NCBI RefSeq assembly: GCF_004362215.1
Contig: NZ_SNWR01000001.1
Span: 186,001-250,000 of the forward strand
DNA: 64,000 bases
Origin: Paractinoplanes brasiliensis
Lineage (GTDB): Bacteria > Actinomycetota > Actinomycetes > Mycobacteriales > Micromonosporaceae
Direction of reading: 5' to 3'
Positions within the stretch are counted from its first letter, which is position 1. Each line of letters opens with the position of its first letter. The position numbers were made by a program, and so were the translations under genes. Under the pieces are notes generated by a model, which was not told where the DNA came from, searched no databases, and was given only the letters and a program-made list of their open reading frames with translations. This document shows, piece after piece, positions 40,644-48,341 of this stretch.

Positions 40644-41320
40644 CCATCCGGGTGTTGCTCGCCGACGATCAGGCACTGATCCGGGCCGGCTTCCGCATGA
40701 TCATTGACGCCGAGCCGGGGTTCGAGGTGGTCGCCGAGGCCGCCGACGGGCGGGAGGCACTGGGCCTGGCCCGCGAGACCCGTGCCGACGTGATCCTCAT
40801 GGACATCCGGATGCCGCACATGGACGGCCTGGAGGCGACCCGCCGCATCGGCGCCGATGACGACCTGGCCGGCGTACGGGTGCTGGTTCTGACGACGTTC
40901 GAGAACGACGACAACGTGGTGCTGGCGCTGCAGGCGGGCGCGAGCGGGTTCCTCGGCAAGAGCGTGGCCCCGCAGGACCTGTTGCACGCCATCCGGGTGG
41001 TGGCCGCGGGTGAGGCGCTGCTGTCGCCGAGGGCCACCCGTGCGCTGGTCGGCCGGTTCCTCGACCATCTGGGGCCCGGGACCCCGTCCGCGCCGGCGCT
41101 GGACGACCTGACCGAACGGGAACGCGGCGTCCTGATGCTGGTCGCCCACGGACTGTCCAACGCCGACATCGCGGCGCGGCTGTACGTGTCGCCGCTGACG
41201 GTGAAGACCCACGTGAACCGGGCCATGACGAAACTGGGCGTCCGCGACCGCGCCCAGCTCGTCGTCATCGCGTACCAGTGCGGCCTGGTCCGCCCCGGCG
41301 ACGCCCTCCCGGCGGAGTGA
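40640..41320 (+). CDS. NarL/FixJ-type response regulator
   Basis: A 226-residue regulator starting with GTG that overlaps the kinase stop. Receiver residues are Asp9-Asp10, phospho-acceptor Asp55 (LMDIRMPHMDG), Thr in VLTTFEN and Lys in FLGKSVAP. The C-terminal helix-turn-helix reads LTERERGVLMLVAHGLSNADIAARLYVSPLTVKTHV. Likely targets are its own operon and the divergent MMPL transporter. Its stop codon lies at the first base pairs of the 48-bp tandem-repeat array. Confidence 0.92.
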   Translation: MTIRVLLADDQALIRAGFRMIIDAEPGFEVVAEAADGREALGLARETRADVILMDIRMPHMDGLEATRRIGADDDLAGVRVLVLTTFENDDNVVLALQAGASGFLGKSVAPQDLLHAIRVVAAGEALLSPRATRALVGRFLDHLGPGTPSAPALDDLTERERGVLMLVAHGLSNADIAARLYVSPLTVKTHVNRAMTKLGVRDRAQLVVIAYQCGLVRPGDALPAE

Positions 41321-41600
41321 TCCCCTACCCGCGTACGGGGTCGGCCCGCGGCACCTCCCGGCAGCGCGATCCCCACCCCGTACGGAGTCGGCCCGCGCCG
41401 CCCTCCCCGCAGAGCGATCCCCACCCCGTACGGAGTCGGCCCGCGCCGCCCTCCCCGCAGAACGATCCCCACCCCGTACGGAGTCGGCCCGCGCCGCCCT
41501 CCCCGCAGAACGATCCCCACCCCGTACGGGGTCGGTCCGCGGCACCTCCCGGCAGAGTCATCCCCGCCCCCGTACTCGGTTGGCCCGCGCCGCCCTCAGC
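41319..41600. repeat. 48-bp tandem repeat array, five to six copies
   Basis: Units start at 41319, 41368, 41416, 41464 and 41512, with a shorter diverged sixth from about 41559. The unit begins GATCCCCACCCCGTACGGAG and continues TCGGCCCGCGCCGCC. Copies at 41368, 41416 and 41464 are almost identical; the outer copies share a variant (GCGGCACCTCCCGGCAG). Each unit contains CGTACGG (CCGTACGG in four of them). The array fills the whole space between two convergent genes and runs into both stop codons. Confidence 0.92.
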
Positions 41601-42777
41601 GTGCGAGTGAGAGGTCGGCGACGAGGGGTGGCCGTGGGAGAAACCGTTCGCCGAGGGCCAGGAGCAGCGCGGCGAAGCCGAGCAGGACGCCGATCAACAC
41701 GGTGCTCTGCACGCCGCGGGCCGGCAGGGCGAGACCGCCGAGGAAGGCGCCGGCTGTGATGCCGACGTTGACGGCGGCCGAGAGTGTGGCCGCGGCGACG
41801 TCCGAGCGACCCGGCGCGACCTGCAGGACGAGGCCGCCGAGGGACGCGGTGAAGCCGGCGAACGCGAGACCCGCCAGCCCGATCAGGGCCACCGCCACAA
41901 CCGGCAGCGCACCGAACACGTACAGGCCGAGCAGGGCCACGAACTGCAGCGCGACCGTCGTGATCAGCGTGGTCCAGGGGCTGCGATCGACCATCGGCCC
42001 GACGGCGAGCACACCGAGGACGCTGACGATGCCCCGCGCCAGCAGGACAACCCCGATCGACGAGGCCGCGAACCCGCTGACCTCGGTGACGAACAGCGCG
42101 ATGTAGGTGTAGGCGGCGATGGCTCCGGCCGTCGTCAGGACAGCCACCCCGACCAGCAGCCAGTATCGCCGCAGGTCAGGTGTTGTCCCCCGCGCGGCGT
42201 GCCCCTGCTCCGGACGTGTCGAAGGCAGCAGCGTGGTGACCATGCCGAAGACCACCAGGCCGAGAGCGGCGACCGCCAGGAAGGCCGTCCGCCAGCCCGC
42301 CCGCTCCCCCAGCCAGGTGCCCGCGGGCACGCCGAGAACCAACGCGATCGTCCCACCGGCGAACACGACAGCGACAACCCGCCCGCGCAGGGCAGGCCGG
42401 AACAACTCCGCCGCCGCCGGCACGACCACCGCCCAGAACAGGGCATGCGTGGCCGCGGTCGCGATCCGGGCCGTCATCACCAGCGTGAACGTGCCCGCGA
42501 CCAGCGTGATCAGGTTGCTCAGGACGAACCCGGCGAGCAACGCCGACAACAGCAGCCTGCGCGGAACCCGGCGCACCGCAACGGTCAACGGCACCGAGGC
42601 AAGCATGACCACGGCCCCGTACGCGGTGACGAGCGACCCGACCCGCGACGGCGGGACAGCGAGGTCGGCGGAGATCGGGAGCAGCAGCCCGACCGGCAGC
42701 GCCTCGGCCGTGGTGTAGAGGAACGTGCCACCGGCCAGGCCCATGAGGGCGCCCACCGCACGCCGTGATCCCACCAT
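41596..42777 (-). CDS. MFS transporter, DHA1/AraJ-like
   Basis: A 393-residue twelve-helix major facilitator transporter, probably an efflux pump for a drug or sugar-like compound. TYGAVVMLASVPLTVAVRRVPRRLLL between helices 2 and 3 matches the family's conserved basic loop, and LGVPAGTWLGERAGWRTAFLAVAAL resembles the helix 5 antiporter motif. AGGAGGT lies just before the ATG. It is divergent, 77 bp apart, from a CGNR-type regulator, with an inverted repeat in between. Its last codons run into the tandem-repeat array. Confidence 0.88.
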   Translation of the reverse strand: MVGSRRAVGALMGLAGGTFLYTTAEALPVGLLLPISADLAVPPSRVGSLVTAYGAVVMLASVPLTVAVRRVPRRLLLSALLAGFVLSNLITLVAGTFTLVMTARIATAATHALFWAVVVPAAAELFRPALRGRVVAVVFAGGTIALVLGVPAGTWLGERAGWRTAFLAVAALGLVVFGMVTTLLPSTRPEQGHAARGTTPDLRRYWLLVGVAVLTTAGAIAAYTYIALFVTEVSGFAASSIGVVLLARGIVSVLGVLAVGPMVDRSPWTTLITTVALQFVALLGLYVFGALPVVAVALIGLAGLAFAGFTASLGGLVLQVAPGRSDVAAATLSAAVNVGITAGAFLGGLALPARGVQSTVLIGVLLGFAALLLALGERFLPRPPLVADLSLAR

Positions 42778-42792
42778 CGTTACCTCCTAAAC

Positions 42793-42810
42793 GCGTTATG
42801 CAGGTAACGC
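42793..42810. promoter_or_regulatory. Inverted repeat between MFS and CGNR genes
   Basis: GCGTTA and TAACGC are separated by TGCAGG. A further AGGTAACG copy lies in the ribosome site of the MFS gene (minus strand). This is a candidate operator for the divergent regulator. Confidence 0.45.
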
Positions 42811-42854
42811 TAGAAGCTGGCCACAACCACGGTCAACCGGTAAAGTGACTTTTG

Positions 42855-43442
42855 ATGGAAACACGGATGCGTCTCGTGGGCGGCAACCTCGCGCTGGACT
42901 TCGTCAACACCCGTTCCGGGCCCGACGACGACGTCCTGACCGACTACCCGTCCTTGATCAGCTGGGGCCTCTACGCGGGCGCCCTCACTGAAGCCGAGGC
43001 AGCACAGCTGAGCCCCCGCGCCCAGGCGGCCTTCACGCGAGCGCTGCACACCCGCGACTACCTCGACGAGGTGTTCCGTTCCGTCGCCACCGGCGCCGAG
43101 CCGGCCCCGTCCGCGCTCACCCGGCTGCGCGACGACGAGGCGGAGGCGCTCGCCCACGCTCAACTCGAGCGCGGGGACACGTTCACCTGGTCATGGCGTG
43201 ACGACCACTCGCCCGACCGCCCCCTGAGACCCGTCGTGCACGCCGCGATCGAGCTGCTCACCCTGCGCGACCTGGCCCGCGTCAAGGCCTGCGGGGGTTG
43301 CCTCTTCCTCTTCTACGACGAGACCAAGAACCGCAGCCGCCGCTGGTGCAGCATGCAGGACTGCGGAACCGACGCCAAGATGCGCCGCTACATCGCCACC
43401 CGCCGCATACGGTCGTCGCCGGATCCGAGGCGGGCGGAATGA
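42855..43442 (+). CDS. CGNR zinc-finger transcriptional regulator (ABATE domain)
   Basis: A 195-residue regulator. The N-terminal ABATE-type domain starts with MRLVGGNLALDFVNTR. The C-terminal zinc finger has Cys146, Cys149, Cys165 and Cys170 in CGGC and WCSMQDCGTDAKMRRY; the usual CGNR motif reads CGTD here. ATG 42855 is used rather than the TTG before it. Family members act as DNA-binding stress or efflux regulators, and the divergent MFS gene is the obvious target. Confidence 0.85.
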   Translation: METRMRLVGGNLALDFVNTRSGPDDDVLTDYPSLISWGLYAGALTEAEAAQLSPRAQAAFTRALHTRDYLDEVFRSVATGAEPAPSALTRLRDDEAEALAHAQLERGDTFTWSWRDDHSPDRPLRPVVHAAIELLTLRDLARVKACGGCLFLFYDETKNRSRRWCSMQDCGTDAKMRRYIATRRIRSSPDPRRAE

Positions 43443-43577
43443 TCCGGTCGGCGCCGGCGATCGCCACGACTCCTCGCATGCGCGGGGTTGCGCCGGGCAC
43501 CGATGATTGAAAAGGTCACTCGGGTGTTTCAGCGGCACTGCTGAGAGTCAGCGCACCAGGCAAACGGGGATTTCTTG

Positions 43578-44333
43578 ATGGCACGTGATCCATGGGAGGC
43601 ATTCGCGCACCTCGTCGAGGAGGGCGAGTCGCTCACGAACCGTGCGCGGGCCGCGGACGAGGTGAGCGCCGAGCCGGGTTCGGACAGCACTGCCTCGGTG
43701 CGGGTGACGTTGGACGGGCAGGGCCGGGTCGCGGGTGTGACCGTGGCCGCCGGCTGGCGGGGGCGGGTGGGCGCCGACGGTTTGCCCGACGCGGTGCTCG
43801 AGGCGGCGCGGGACGCGGCCACCAAGCGGTTCACCGCGTGGGGAGACGCCTACGGCGATGATTCCGGCGACACGACCGGCTCGGCTGGTCCGGATGTCCT
43901 GGCCGAGCGCCTCGACTTCCAGCGGCGGCTGCAGGAGGCCGCGTCCGGCGAGATGTCCCCGCAGGACAGGCAGGCGGCGCTGACCGAGCTGCTGGCGCTG
44001 GTGCAGGCGATCGAACGCGGGATCGACGAGGTGTCCGAGGGGCTGGACGACACGCTGAACGCGACGCATCGCGGCCAGAGCCCGGATCGTCATGTCACCG
44101 TCACCGTCACGGGGGCCGGCGAGGTGACCGCTGTCCGCTACGACCGGTCCTGGCTCCGCGACGCGCACGAGATCAACATCGGGCGGCAGACCACGGCCGC
44201 TTTCCGGGCAGCGTACGAACAGGTCGCCGAGCGGGGCGTGCGGAAACTGATCGCCGGCAGCGGGCTCGGTGAGGCGCAGCGGGCCACTCAGGACCCGTAC
44301 GGCCTGGCCCGAAGACTGCGCCTGACCGACTGA
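43578..44333 (+). CDS. YbaB/EbfC-like protein with two related domains
   Basis: A 251-residue protein. Residues ~39-85 (SVRVTLDGQGRVAGVTVAAGW) and ~170-240 (HVTVTVTGAGEVTAVRYDRSW) each resemble the beta-hairpin-helix core of YbaB/EbfC nucleoid-associated proteins, joined by a helical linker (FQRRLQEAASGEMSPQDRQAALTELL). Such proteins often sit beside WXG100-like genes in actinobacteria, as here; the reason is not known. It is the first gene of a compact four-gene cluster. A 20-bp tandem duplication follows its stop. Confidence 0.7.
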   Translation: MARDPWEAFAHLVEEGESLTNRARAADEVSAEPGSDSTASVRVTLDGQGRVAGVTVAAGWRGRVGADGLPDAVLEAARDAATKRFTAWGDAYGDDSGDTTGSAGPDVLAERLDFQRRLQEAASGEMSPQDRQAALTELLALVQAIERGIDEVSEGLDDTLNATHRGQSPDRHVTVTVTGAGEVTAVRYDRSWLRDAHEINIGRQTTAAFRAAYEQVAERGVRKLIAGSGLGEAQRATQDPYGLARRLRLTD

Positions 44334-44370
44334 GCTTCGTCTGCTCGTCTTGAGCTTCGTCTGATCGTCT
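44331..44370 (+). repeat. 20-bp tandem duplication over a stop codon
   Basis: TGAGCTTCGTCTGCTCGTCT is followed directly by TGAGCTTCGTCTGATCGTCT (19 of 20 bases identical). The first TGA is the stop codon of the YbaB-like gene. It lies just before the ribosome site of the next gene. Confidence 0.85.
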
Positions 44371-44387
44371 GAGAGGGGGACACGCCG

Positions 44388-44705
44388 ATGACGGTGAAAG
44401 CCGCGATCGACGCCTTACGCCACGACTCCGAACTGTGGGACAACGTCGCCCGCGTCACCAACCGGGCCGGGCAGGAAGCCGGCGCGCTGACATTGGGCGA
44501 GTCCGAGCTGTCCTGGGCCGCCGTGCCGACGGGTCTGCTCAGCACCTACGCCGAGATCCAGCAGAAGACCGCCATGCTGCTCGGCGAGGCGACCACCGTC
44601 TACACCGGCCTGAGCACCGCGCTCGACAAGGTCGCCACCGCGTACGAGGTCAGTGACGAGAACGCCGCAGCACAGCTCAAGGGAGTGTGGGACGTCCGTG
44701 AGTAG
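44388..44705 (+). CDS. EspC/WXG100-like small secreted-type protein
   Basis: A 105-residue helical protein of the size and layout of type VII secretion substrates. Two long helices are expected, with WDNVARVTNRAG early and a C-terminal segment AYEVSDENAAAQL that contains the general type VII export signal YxxxD (YEVSD). It resembles the EspC-type family more than classic WXG100. GAGAGGGGG precedes the ATG. It overlaps the next gene by 8 bp. No EccC-type secretion ATPase is in the window, so export would depend on machinery elsewhere. Confidence 0.7.
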   Translation: MTVKAAIDALRHDSELWDNVARVTNRAGQEAGALTLGESELSWAAVPTGLLSTYAEIQQKTAMLLGEATTVYTGLSTALDKVATAYEVSDENAAAQLKGVWDVRE

Positions 44706-45417
44706 CGAAGCCGCACTGCTCGCCGAGATCAACGCGGTCGTGGAGCGCATCGACCGCAAGACCACCGAACTGCAGAACGCGATCAACTCGAAGATCGGCT
44801 GGCTGCCCGGTTTCCTGCGGGACAAGGTCGTCTCGGGCTGGAACACGTTCTGCGACTACCTCAACCGCGTCTGGAGCAACTTCCGCGAGGTCGCCACGAA
44901 CATGGGCTCCCCGTCGGCGTTGTGGGAAACCGCCGACGGGTGGAGCGACCGGGTCGGCAGCCCGGTCTCCGCCGAGGTCCAGACCGCCGACGCCGGCCTG
45001 CTGAACGTGGACGACAAGTGGGACGGCGACGCCGCCGACGCGTACCGGCAAACACTGCCCCTGCAGAAAACAGCCCTCGACAAGGTCAAAGCCACGCTCA
45101 GTGATGGCGTCTCGGCCGCCCTCAGCGACGTCGCCAAGGGCATCATCGTGTTCTGGACCGGACTGGTCGTCGCCCTGCTCACCCTGGTCGGCGGCATCAT
45201 CGGCGCCCTCGCCTCCGCCGCCACCATCGCCGGCCTGCCCGCCGGGCCGTTCATCGCCGCCGGCGCGGCTCTGGTCGCCTCCGCCTCCATAATCGCCGGA
45301 GCCGAGGTCCTCAAATCCGTCTGCGCGGCCGCCAACTCCACCCTGCGGCAGAAACTCGCCGACAACTCCGGATTCCACCGAGGCCACTGGCCCCCGGCGG
45401 CCACCGATGTCCAGTAA
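44698..45417 (+). CDS. WXG-like membrane protein
   Basis: A 239-residue protein. GTG 44698 overlaps the previous gene by 8 bp and has GGGAG upstream. The N-terminal half is helical with a central KWDGDAADAYRQ, the W-x-G turn plus Ala/Tyr pattern of WXG100 proteins. It is followed by two membrane helices (IIVFWTGLVVALLTLVGGII and AGPFIAAGAALVASASIIAG). A WXG domain fused to membrane helices suggests a surface or membrane-inserting effector partner of the preceding small protein (inference). Confidence 0.65.
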   Translation: MSSEAALLAEINAVVERIDRKTTELQNAINSKIGWLPGFLRDKVVSGWNTFCDYLNRVWSNFREVATNMGSPSALWETADGWSDRVGSPVSAEVQTADAGLLNVDDKWDGDAADAYRQTLPLQKTALDKVKATLSDGVSAALSDVAKGIIVFWTGLVVALLTLVGGIIGALASAATIAGLPAGPFIAAGAALVASASIIAGAEVLKSVCAAANSTLRQKLADNSGFHRGHWPPAATDVQ

Positions 45418-45838
45418 CCCCGCCCGCCGCGGCAACTCGGCACTGTCAGCGCTGACCGGACTCATGGCCCTCGCCGACGCCGGCCTGGCCCTGCTCGGCC
45501 TGCTGATCTGGAACGCCTACCGGCGCGACAACCTCACCGGCTCCGAAGCCGCAACGTTCACCCTGCTCGGCGTGTCCGCCGCCGTCGGCGCCCTGATCCT
45601 GCTCACCGCGGCGATCGGTCTCGCCCGCCACAGCCAGGGCGCCACCCGTCTGGCAACCGCCCTGGCCGGCCTCCGCACCGCGGCGGTCGTCGTGGCCCTC
45701 GCCGTCATCGCGATCCAGATCGGCGGTTCAGCGCTCGCCGGCCTGCTGGAAACCACCGGTGCCCTCGTCGCGCTCTTCGACGCCCTGATCGCACTGTGGG
45801 TGACAGCCGTCGCAGCCCGCCGCACCCGCCACCGATAA
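45407..45838 (+). CDS. Four-helix membrane protein of WXG-like cluster
   Basis: A 143-residue protein with four predicted membrane helices, short loops and a basic C-terminus (RRTRHR). It overlaps the previous gene by 11 bp, so it is translated with it. No family is recognised. In polymorphic-toxin or ESX-linked clusters the small last membrane protein can be an immunity factor, but nothing in this sequence proves that. Confidence 0.6.
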   Translation: MSSNPARRGNSALSALTGLMALADAGLALLGLLIWNAYRRDNLTGSEAATFTLLGVSAAVGALILLTAAIGLARHSQGATRLATALAGLRTAAVVVALAVIAIQIGGSALAGLLETTGALVALFDALIALWVTAVAARRTRHR

Positions 45839-45843
45839 TCGCC

Positions 45844-45872
45844 TCACCCCCGCCGCAGCAGGTGCGGGGTGA
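45844..45872. terminator. Hairpin between convergent genes
   Basis: TCACCCC and GGGGTGA pair over 7 bp with partial GC pairing inside, starting 5 bases after the stop of the membrane protein gene. Confidence 0.5.
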
Positions 45873-45910
45873 ACGCCGGCGGCGGTGTCGCGACCCGGGA
45901 CTGGTCGGTC

Positions 45911-46804
45911 CTAGCCGGCCGGCGGGTCGGGGAGGTGGGCGAGGGCTGACTTCTGGAACTCCTCCACCAGCTTGTTGTCCTCGCCCGGGCGCGTCAGCGT
46001 CACGGCCTGACACGGTGGGATGCCGTCGATCGGAATCGTTGTCAGGTCGGGGCGGATGAGGATGTGCTGGTCGCCGCGGGGGTGGATGGTTACGGCCTCG
46101 CCGCTCGCGACCAGCTCGAACTTGTCCTGGACGGTGTGCACAGCTGGGCCGGCGAGGAGCCGGCCGCCGCCGGGGCGTTCGGGCCACCAGAAAGCCAGCC
46201 ATTCCGCGGAGGCGCCGGGAATGGCGAAGTTCACCATGGGTTCCTCGGCGAAGTCGTCCAGGGTGACCGACGCCCGCCCGGCCAGCCGGTGGGTGACCGG
46301 CACGACGAGCACCCGCGGATCGTCGTAGAGCACCGTGATGTCGCAGCCCTCGATCGGGAAGGCGAACGGCTGCCACGCCACCACCACGTCCACCCGGTGT
46401 TCCGCCAGGGAACGGGCGTCGTCCGGGGTCAGATACCGGGTGTGGATCTCGGCGTCGGGGAATCGCTCGCGCAGGTCGCGGACCGCGGGAGTGATGATGA
46501 AACCGGGCGCGTACCCGACGGTGACGGTTCCTGAGGCCGCGGCGGCGCGGACGGTTGTCACGGCTTGGCGGGCCGCCCCCAGCAATTCGTTCGCCTGGGC
46601 GACGAAAGCACGTCCGGCGGCGGTGAGCCGGCTGCCGTGGGCGTTGCGGTCGAACAGCCGGACACCGAGCTGCTCCTCGAGGCGTTGGATCTGACGGCTC
46701 AGCGACGGCTGCGCGATGTGCAACTCGGCGGCCGCCCGGCCGATGTGCTGATGCTCGGCGACGACGGTGAAGTACCGCACCAGCCGCAGATCCAGATCCG
46801 GCAT
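45911..46804 (-). CDS. LysR-family transcriptional regulator
   Basis: A 297-residue regulator. The helix-turn-helix is at residues ~5-64 (LRLVRYFTVVAEHQHIGRAAAELHIAQPSLSRQIQRLEEQLGVRLFDRN), and the effector domain follows from GTVTVGYAPGFIITP. It is divergent from a zinc alcohol dehydrogenase gene. A classic LysR T-N11-A palindrome lies 26 bp upstream of its start, so it probably controls itself and may control the dehydrogenase. Confidence 0.93.
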   Translation of the reverse strand: MPDLDLRLVRYFTVVAEHQHIGRAAAELHIAQPSLSRQIQRLEEQLGVRLFDRNAHGSRLTAAGRAFVAQANELLGAARQAVTTVRAAAASGTVTVGYAPGFIITPAVRDLRERFPDAEIHTRYLTPDDARSLAEHRVDVVVAWQPFAFPIEGCDITVLYDDPRVLVVPVTHRLAGRASVTLDDFAEEPMVNFAIPGASAEWLAFWWPERPGGGRLLAGPAVHTVQDKFELVASGEAVTIHPRGDQHILIRPDLTTIPIDGIPPCQAVTLTRPGEDNKLVEEFQKSALAHLPDPPAG

Positions 46805-46830
46805 GGGCAGATTTTACCGAGCCGCACAAC

Positions 46831-46845
46831 ATGCTTTTCGGGCAT
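46831..46845. promoter_or_regulatory. LysR-type T-N11-A box
   Basis: ATGC and GCAT are separated by 7 bases (ATGCTTTTCGGGCAT), which gives the T-N11-A spacing typical for LysR regulators; one further base pair extends it (C46830/G46846). It lies 27 bp upstream of the LysR start and 161 bp upstream of the dehydrogenase start. Confidence 0.65.
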
Positions 46846-47006
46846 GAAGCGGATACGGAACGGGTCTTGGACGTGCGCTCGAGGCCGCTCATAGCCTGGC
46901 GATCACGGGGCGGCCCCACCGGCCCGCCGAGCGAGCGTGAACCGGATCGGCGAGCAGCAGTGGAAACAGTCGCAAACCCGATCCTGGAAACGATGGGAGT
47001 CCGACC

Positions 47007-48026
47007 ATGTCCGGCCAGATGCAAGCAGCGGTGGTCACCAAGCCCGACGCCGTTTGGGAAATGCAGACGCGCCCCATTCCGGAGGCCGCCCCGGGGCAGA
47101 TTCTCGTCCGGGTCCACGCCTGCGGAATTTGCGGCACCGACCTCTGGATGGCGCAGAACAAATTGTCGTACCGGCAATTCCCCCTCGTTCTCGGTCATGA
47201 GGGGGTCGGCGAGGTGGTCGCGGTCGGAGCCGGCGTCACCACACGCGCGGTGGGCGACCGGGTCGGCATGCCGATGGTGCAGAAGGGCTGCGGCCGCTGC
47301 GAATTCTGCCGCGAGGAGCACCCGAAAAGCTTCGTGACGGCCGCCAACTGCGCCGCCCCGATCCTGACCGGCGTCACCGTGGACGGTGCGCACGCCGACT
47401 ACATCGCCGTGGACGCCGCCGGCACTGTCCGGTTGCCCGACGGCATCTCGTACGAGGACGCAGCCCCGACCTTGTGCGCCGGGTTCACGGTGTGGGCGGC
47501 GCTGCGACGCGCGGATCTGAAGCCCAACGCCCGGGTGACCGTCGTCGGCATCGGCGGGCTGGGCCACCTGGCGATCCAGTACGCCAAGGCCGCCGGATAC
47601 CACGTCACCGCGATCACCCACTCGCCGGACAAGCAGCAGATCGCCCGCGAACTCGGCGCCGACCTGGTCGTCCCGGACGGCACGGCGCTGCGCGACGCCG
47701 GCGGCGCCGACCTGATCATGCATACCGCCAGCCACCACGGCGTGGTGAACGACGCCATGGCCGGCCTGAAACCGTGGGGCAAGGTGGTGATGATGGGCAT
47801 CGCGTTCGACGACATGTTCGTGCCCGCGCTGTCGCTCGTCTCGAACAGCCACCAGATCATCGGTTCGGCCCACAACGGCTACGAATACCTGGAGGAGGCC
47901 CTCGGTTACGTAGCCCGCGGCGAGGTGAAGCCGCGGATCGAGGTCTTCACGAAGGACAACGTGGCGGAGGCGTACGACCGGGTCGTCTCCGGCGACGTCC
48001 GCTTCAAGGCCGTCGTCACCTACTGA
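47007..48026 (+). CDS. Zinc-dependent alcohol dehydrogenase with altered structural-zinc site
   Basis: A 339-residue medium-chain dehydrogenase. Catalytic zinc ligands are Cys42 (GICGTD), His64-Glu65 (GHEGVGEV) and Cys157 (TLCAGFT). The nucleotide site is VGIGGLGHLAIQYAKA (about 180-195). The structural zinc loop has Cys95, Cys98 and Cys101 in GCGRCEFC but no cysteine at the usual fourth position; the next is Cys115, so the site is displaced or missing. It resembles AdhA-type enzymes that reduce aldehydes. The LysR regulator is transcribed divergently. The physiological substrate is unknown. Confidence 0.88.
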   Translation: MSGQMQAAVVTKPDAVWEMQTRPIPEAAPGQILVRVHACGICGTDLWMAQNKLSYRQFPLVLGHEGVGEVVAVGAGVTTRAVGDRVGMPMVQKGCGRCEFCREEHPKSFVTAANCAAPILTGVTVDGAHADYIAVDAAGTVRLPDGISYEDAAPTLCAGFTVWAALRRADLKPNARVTVVGIGGLGHLAIQYAKAAGYHVTAITHSPDKQQIARELGADLVVPDGTALRDAGGADLIMHTASHHGVVNDAMAGLKPWGKVVMMGIAFDDMFVPALSLVSNSHQIIGSAHNGYEYLEEALGYVARGEVKPRIEVFTKDNVAEAYDRVVSGDVRFKAVVTY

Positions 48027-48137
48027 ACGGCCGTACACATGCGATGGCTTCGGCGCAGATTCGAGAGGTCTTTCCTGGCCGCTCTGACCTACGCCGTGAC
48101 TTGCCGGCTGAAACGGACCCGCCACTAGGCTGGGCCC

Positions 48138-48341
48138 GTGACGAATGACGAGCTGATCGCCATTGCGCGGGCCACTGCGGCCGAGCTTCGTCGTGTGTCG
48201 TTGCGGGACGCCGCGGTGGAGGTTCGGGAGGCCGAGGCGGAGGTGTTGCTGAGCGACCCGCGATACGCCCGCGGCGGTGGGCTCCTCGTGGTCATCGACA
48301 CCGTGACCGGTGACGTGCTGCGGGTGGTGCCGCAGTTGTGA
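48138..48341 (+). CDS. Small hypothetical protein
   Basis: A 67-residue protein starting with GTG. It has an N-terminal helix (ELIAIARATAAELRRVSL) and a C-terminal beta-hairpin (GGLLVVIDTVTGDVLRVV). No family is recognised. Its stop overlaps the start of the next gene (GTGA), so the two are probably made together. Confidence 0.6.
   Translation: MTNDELIAIARATAAELRRVSLRDAAVEVREAEAEVLLSDPRYARGGGLLVVIDTVTGDVLRVVPQL

Noticed and set aside
41319..41600. The tandem arrays as possible CRISPR
   Set aside because: Units are directly contiguous with no unique spacers, and no cas genes are near. The same applies to 4043-4138 and 8175-8310.
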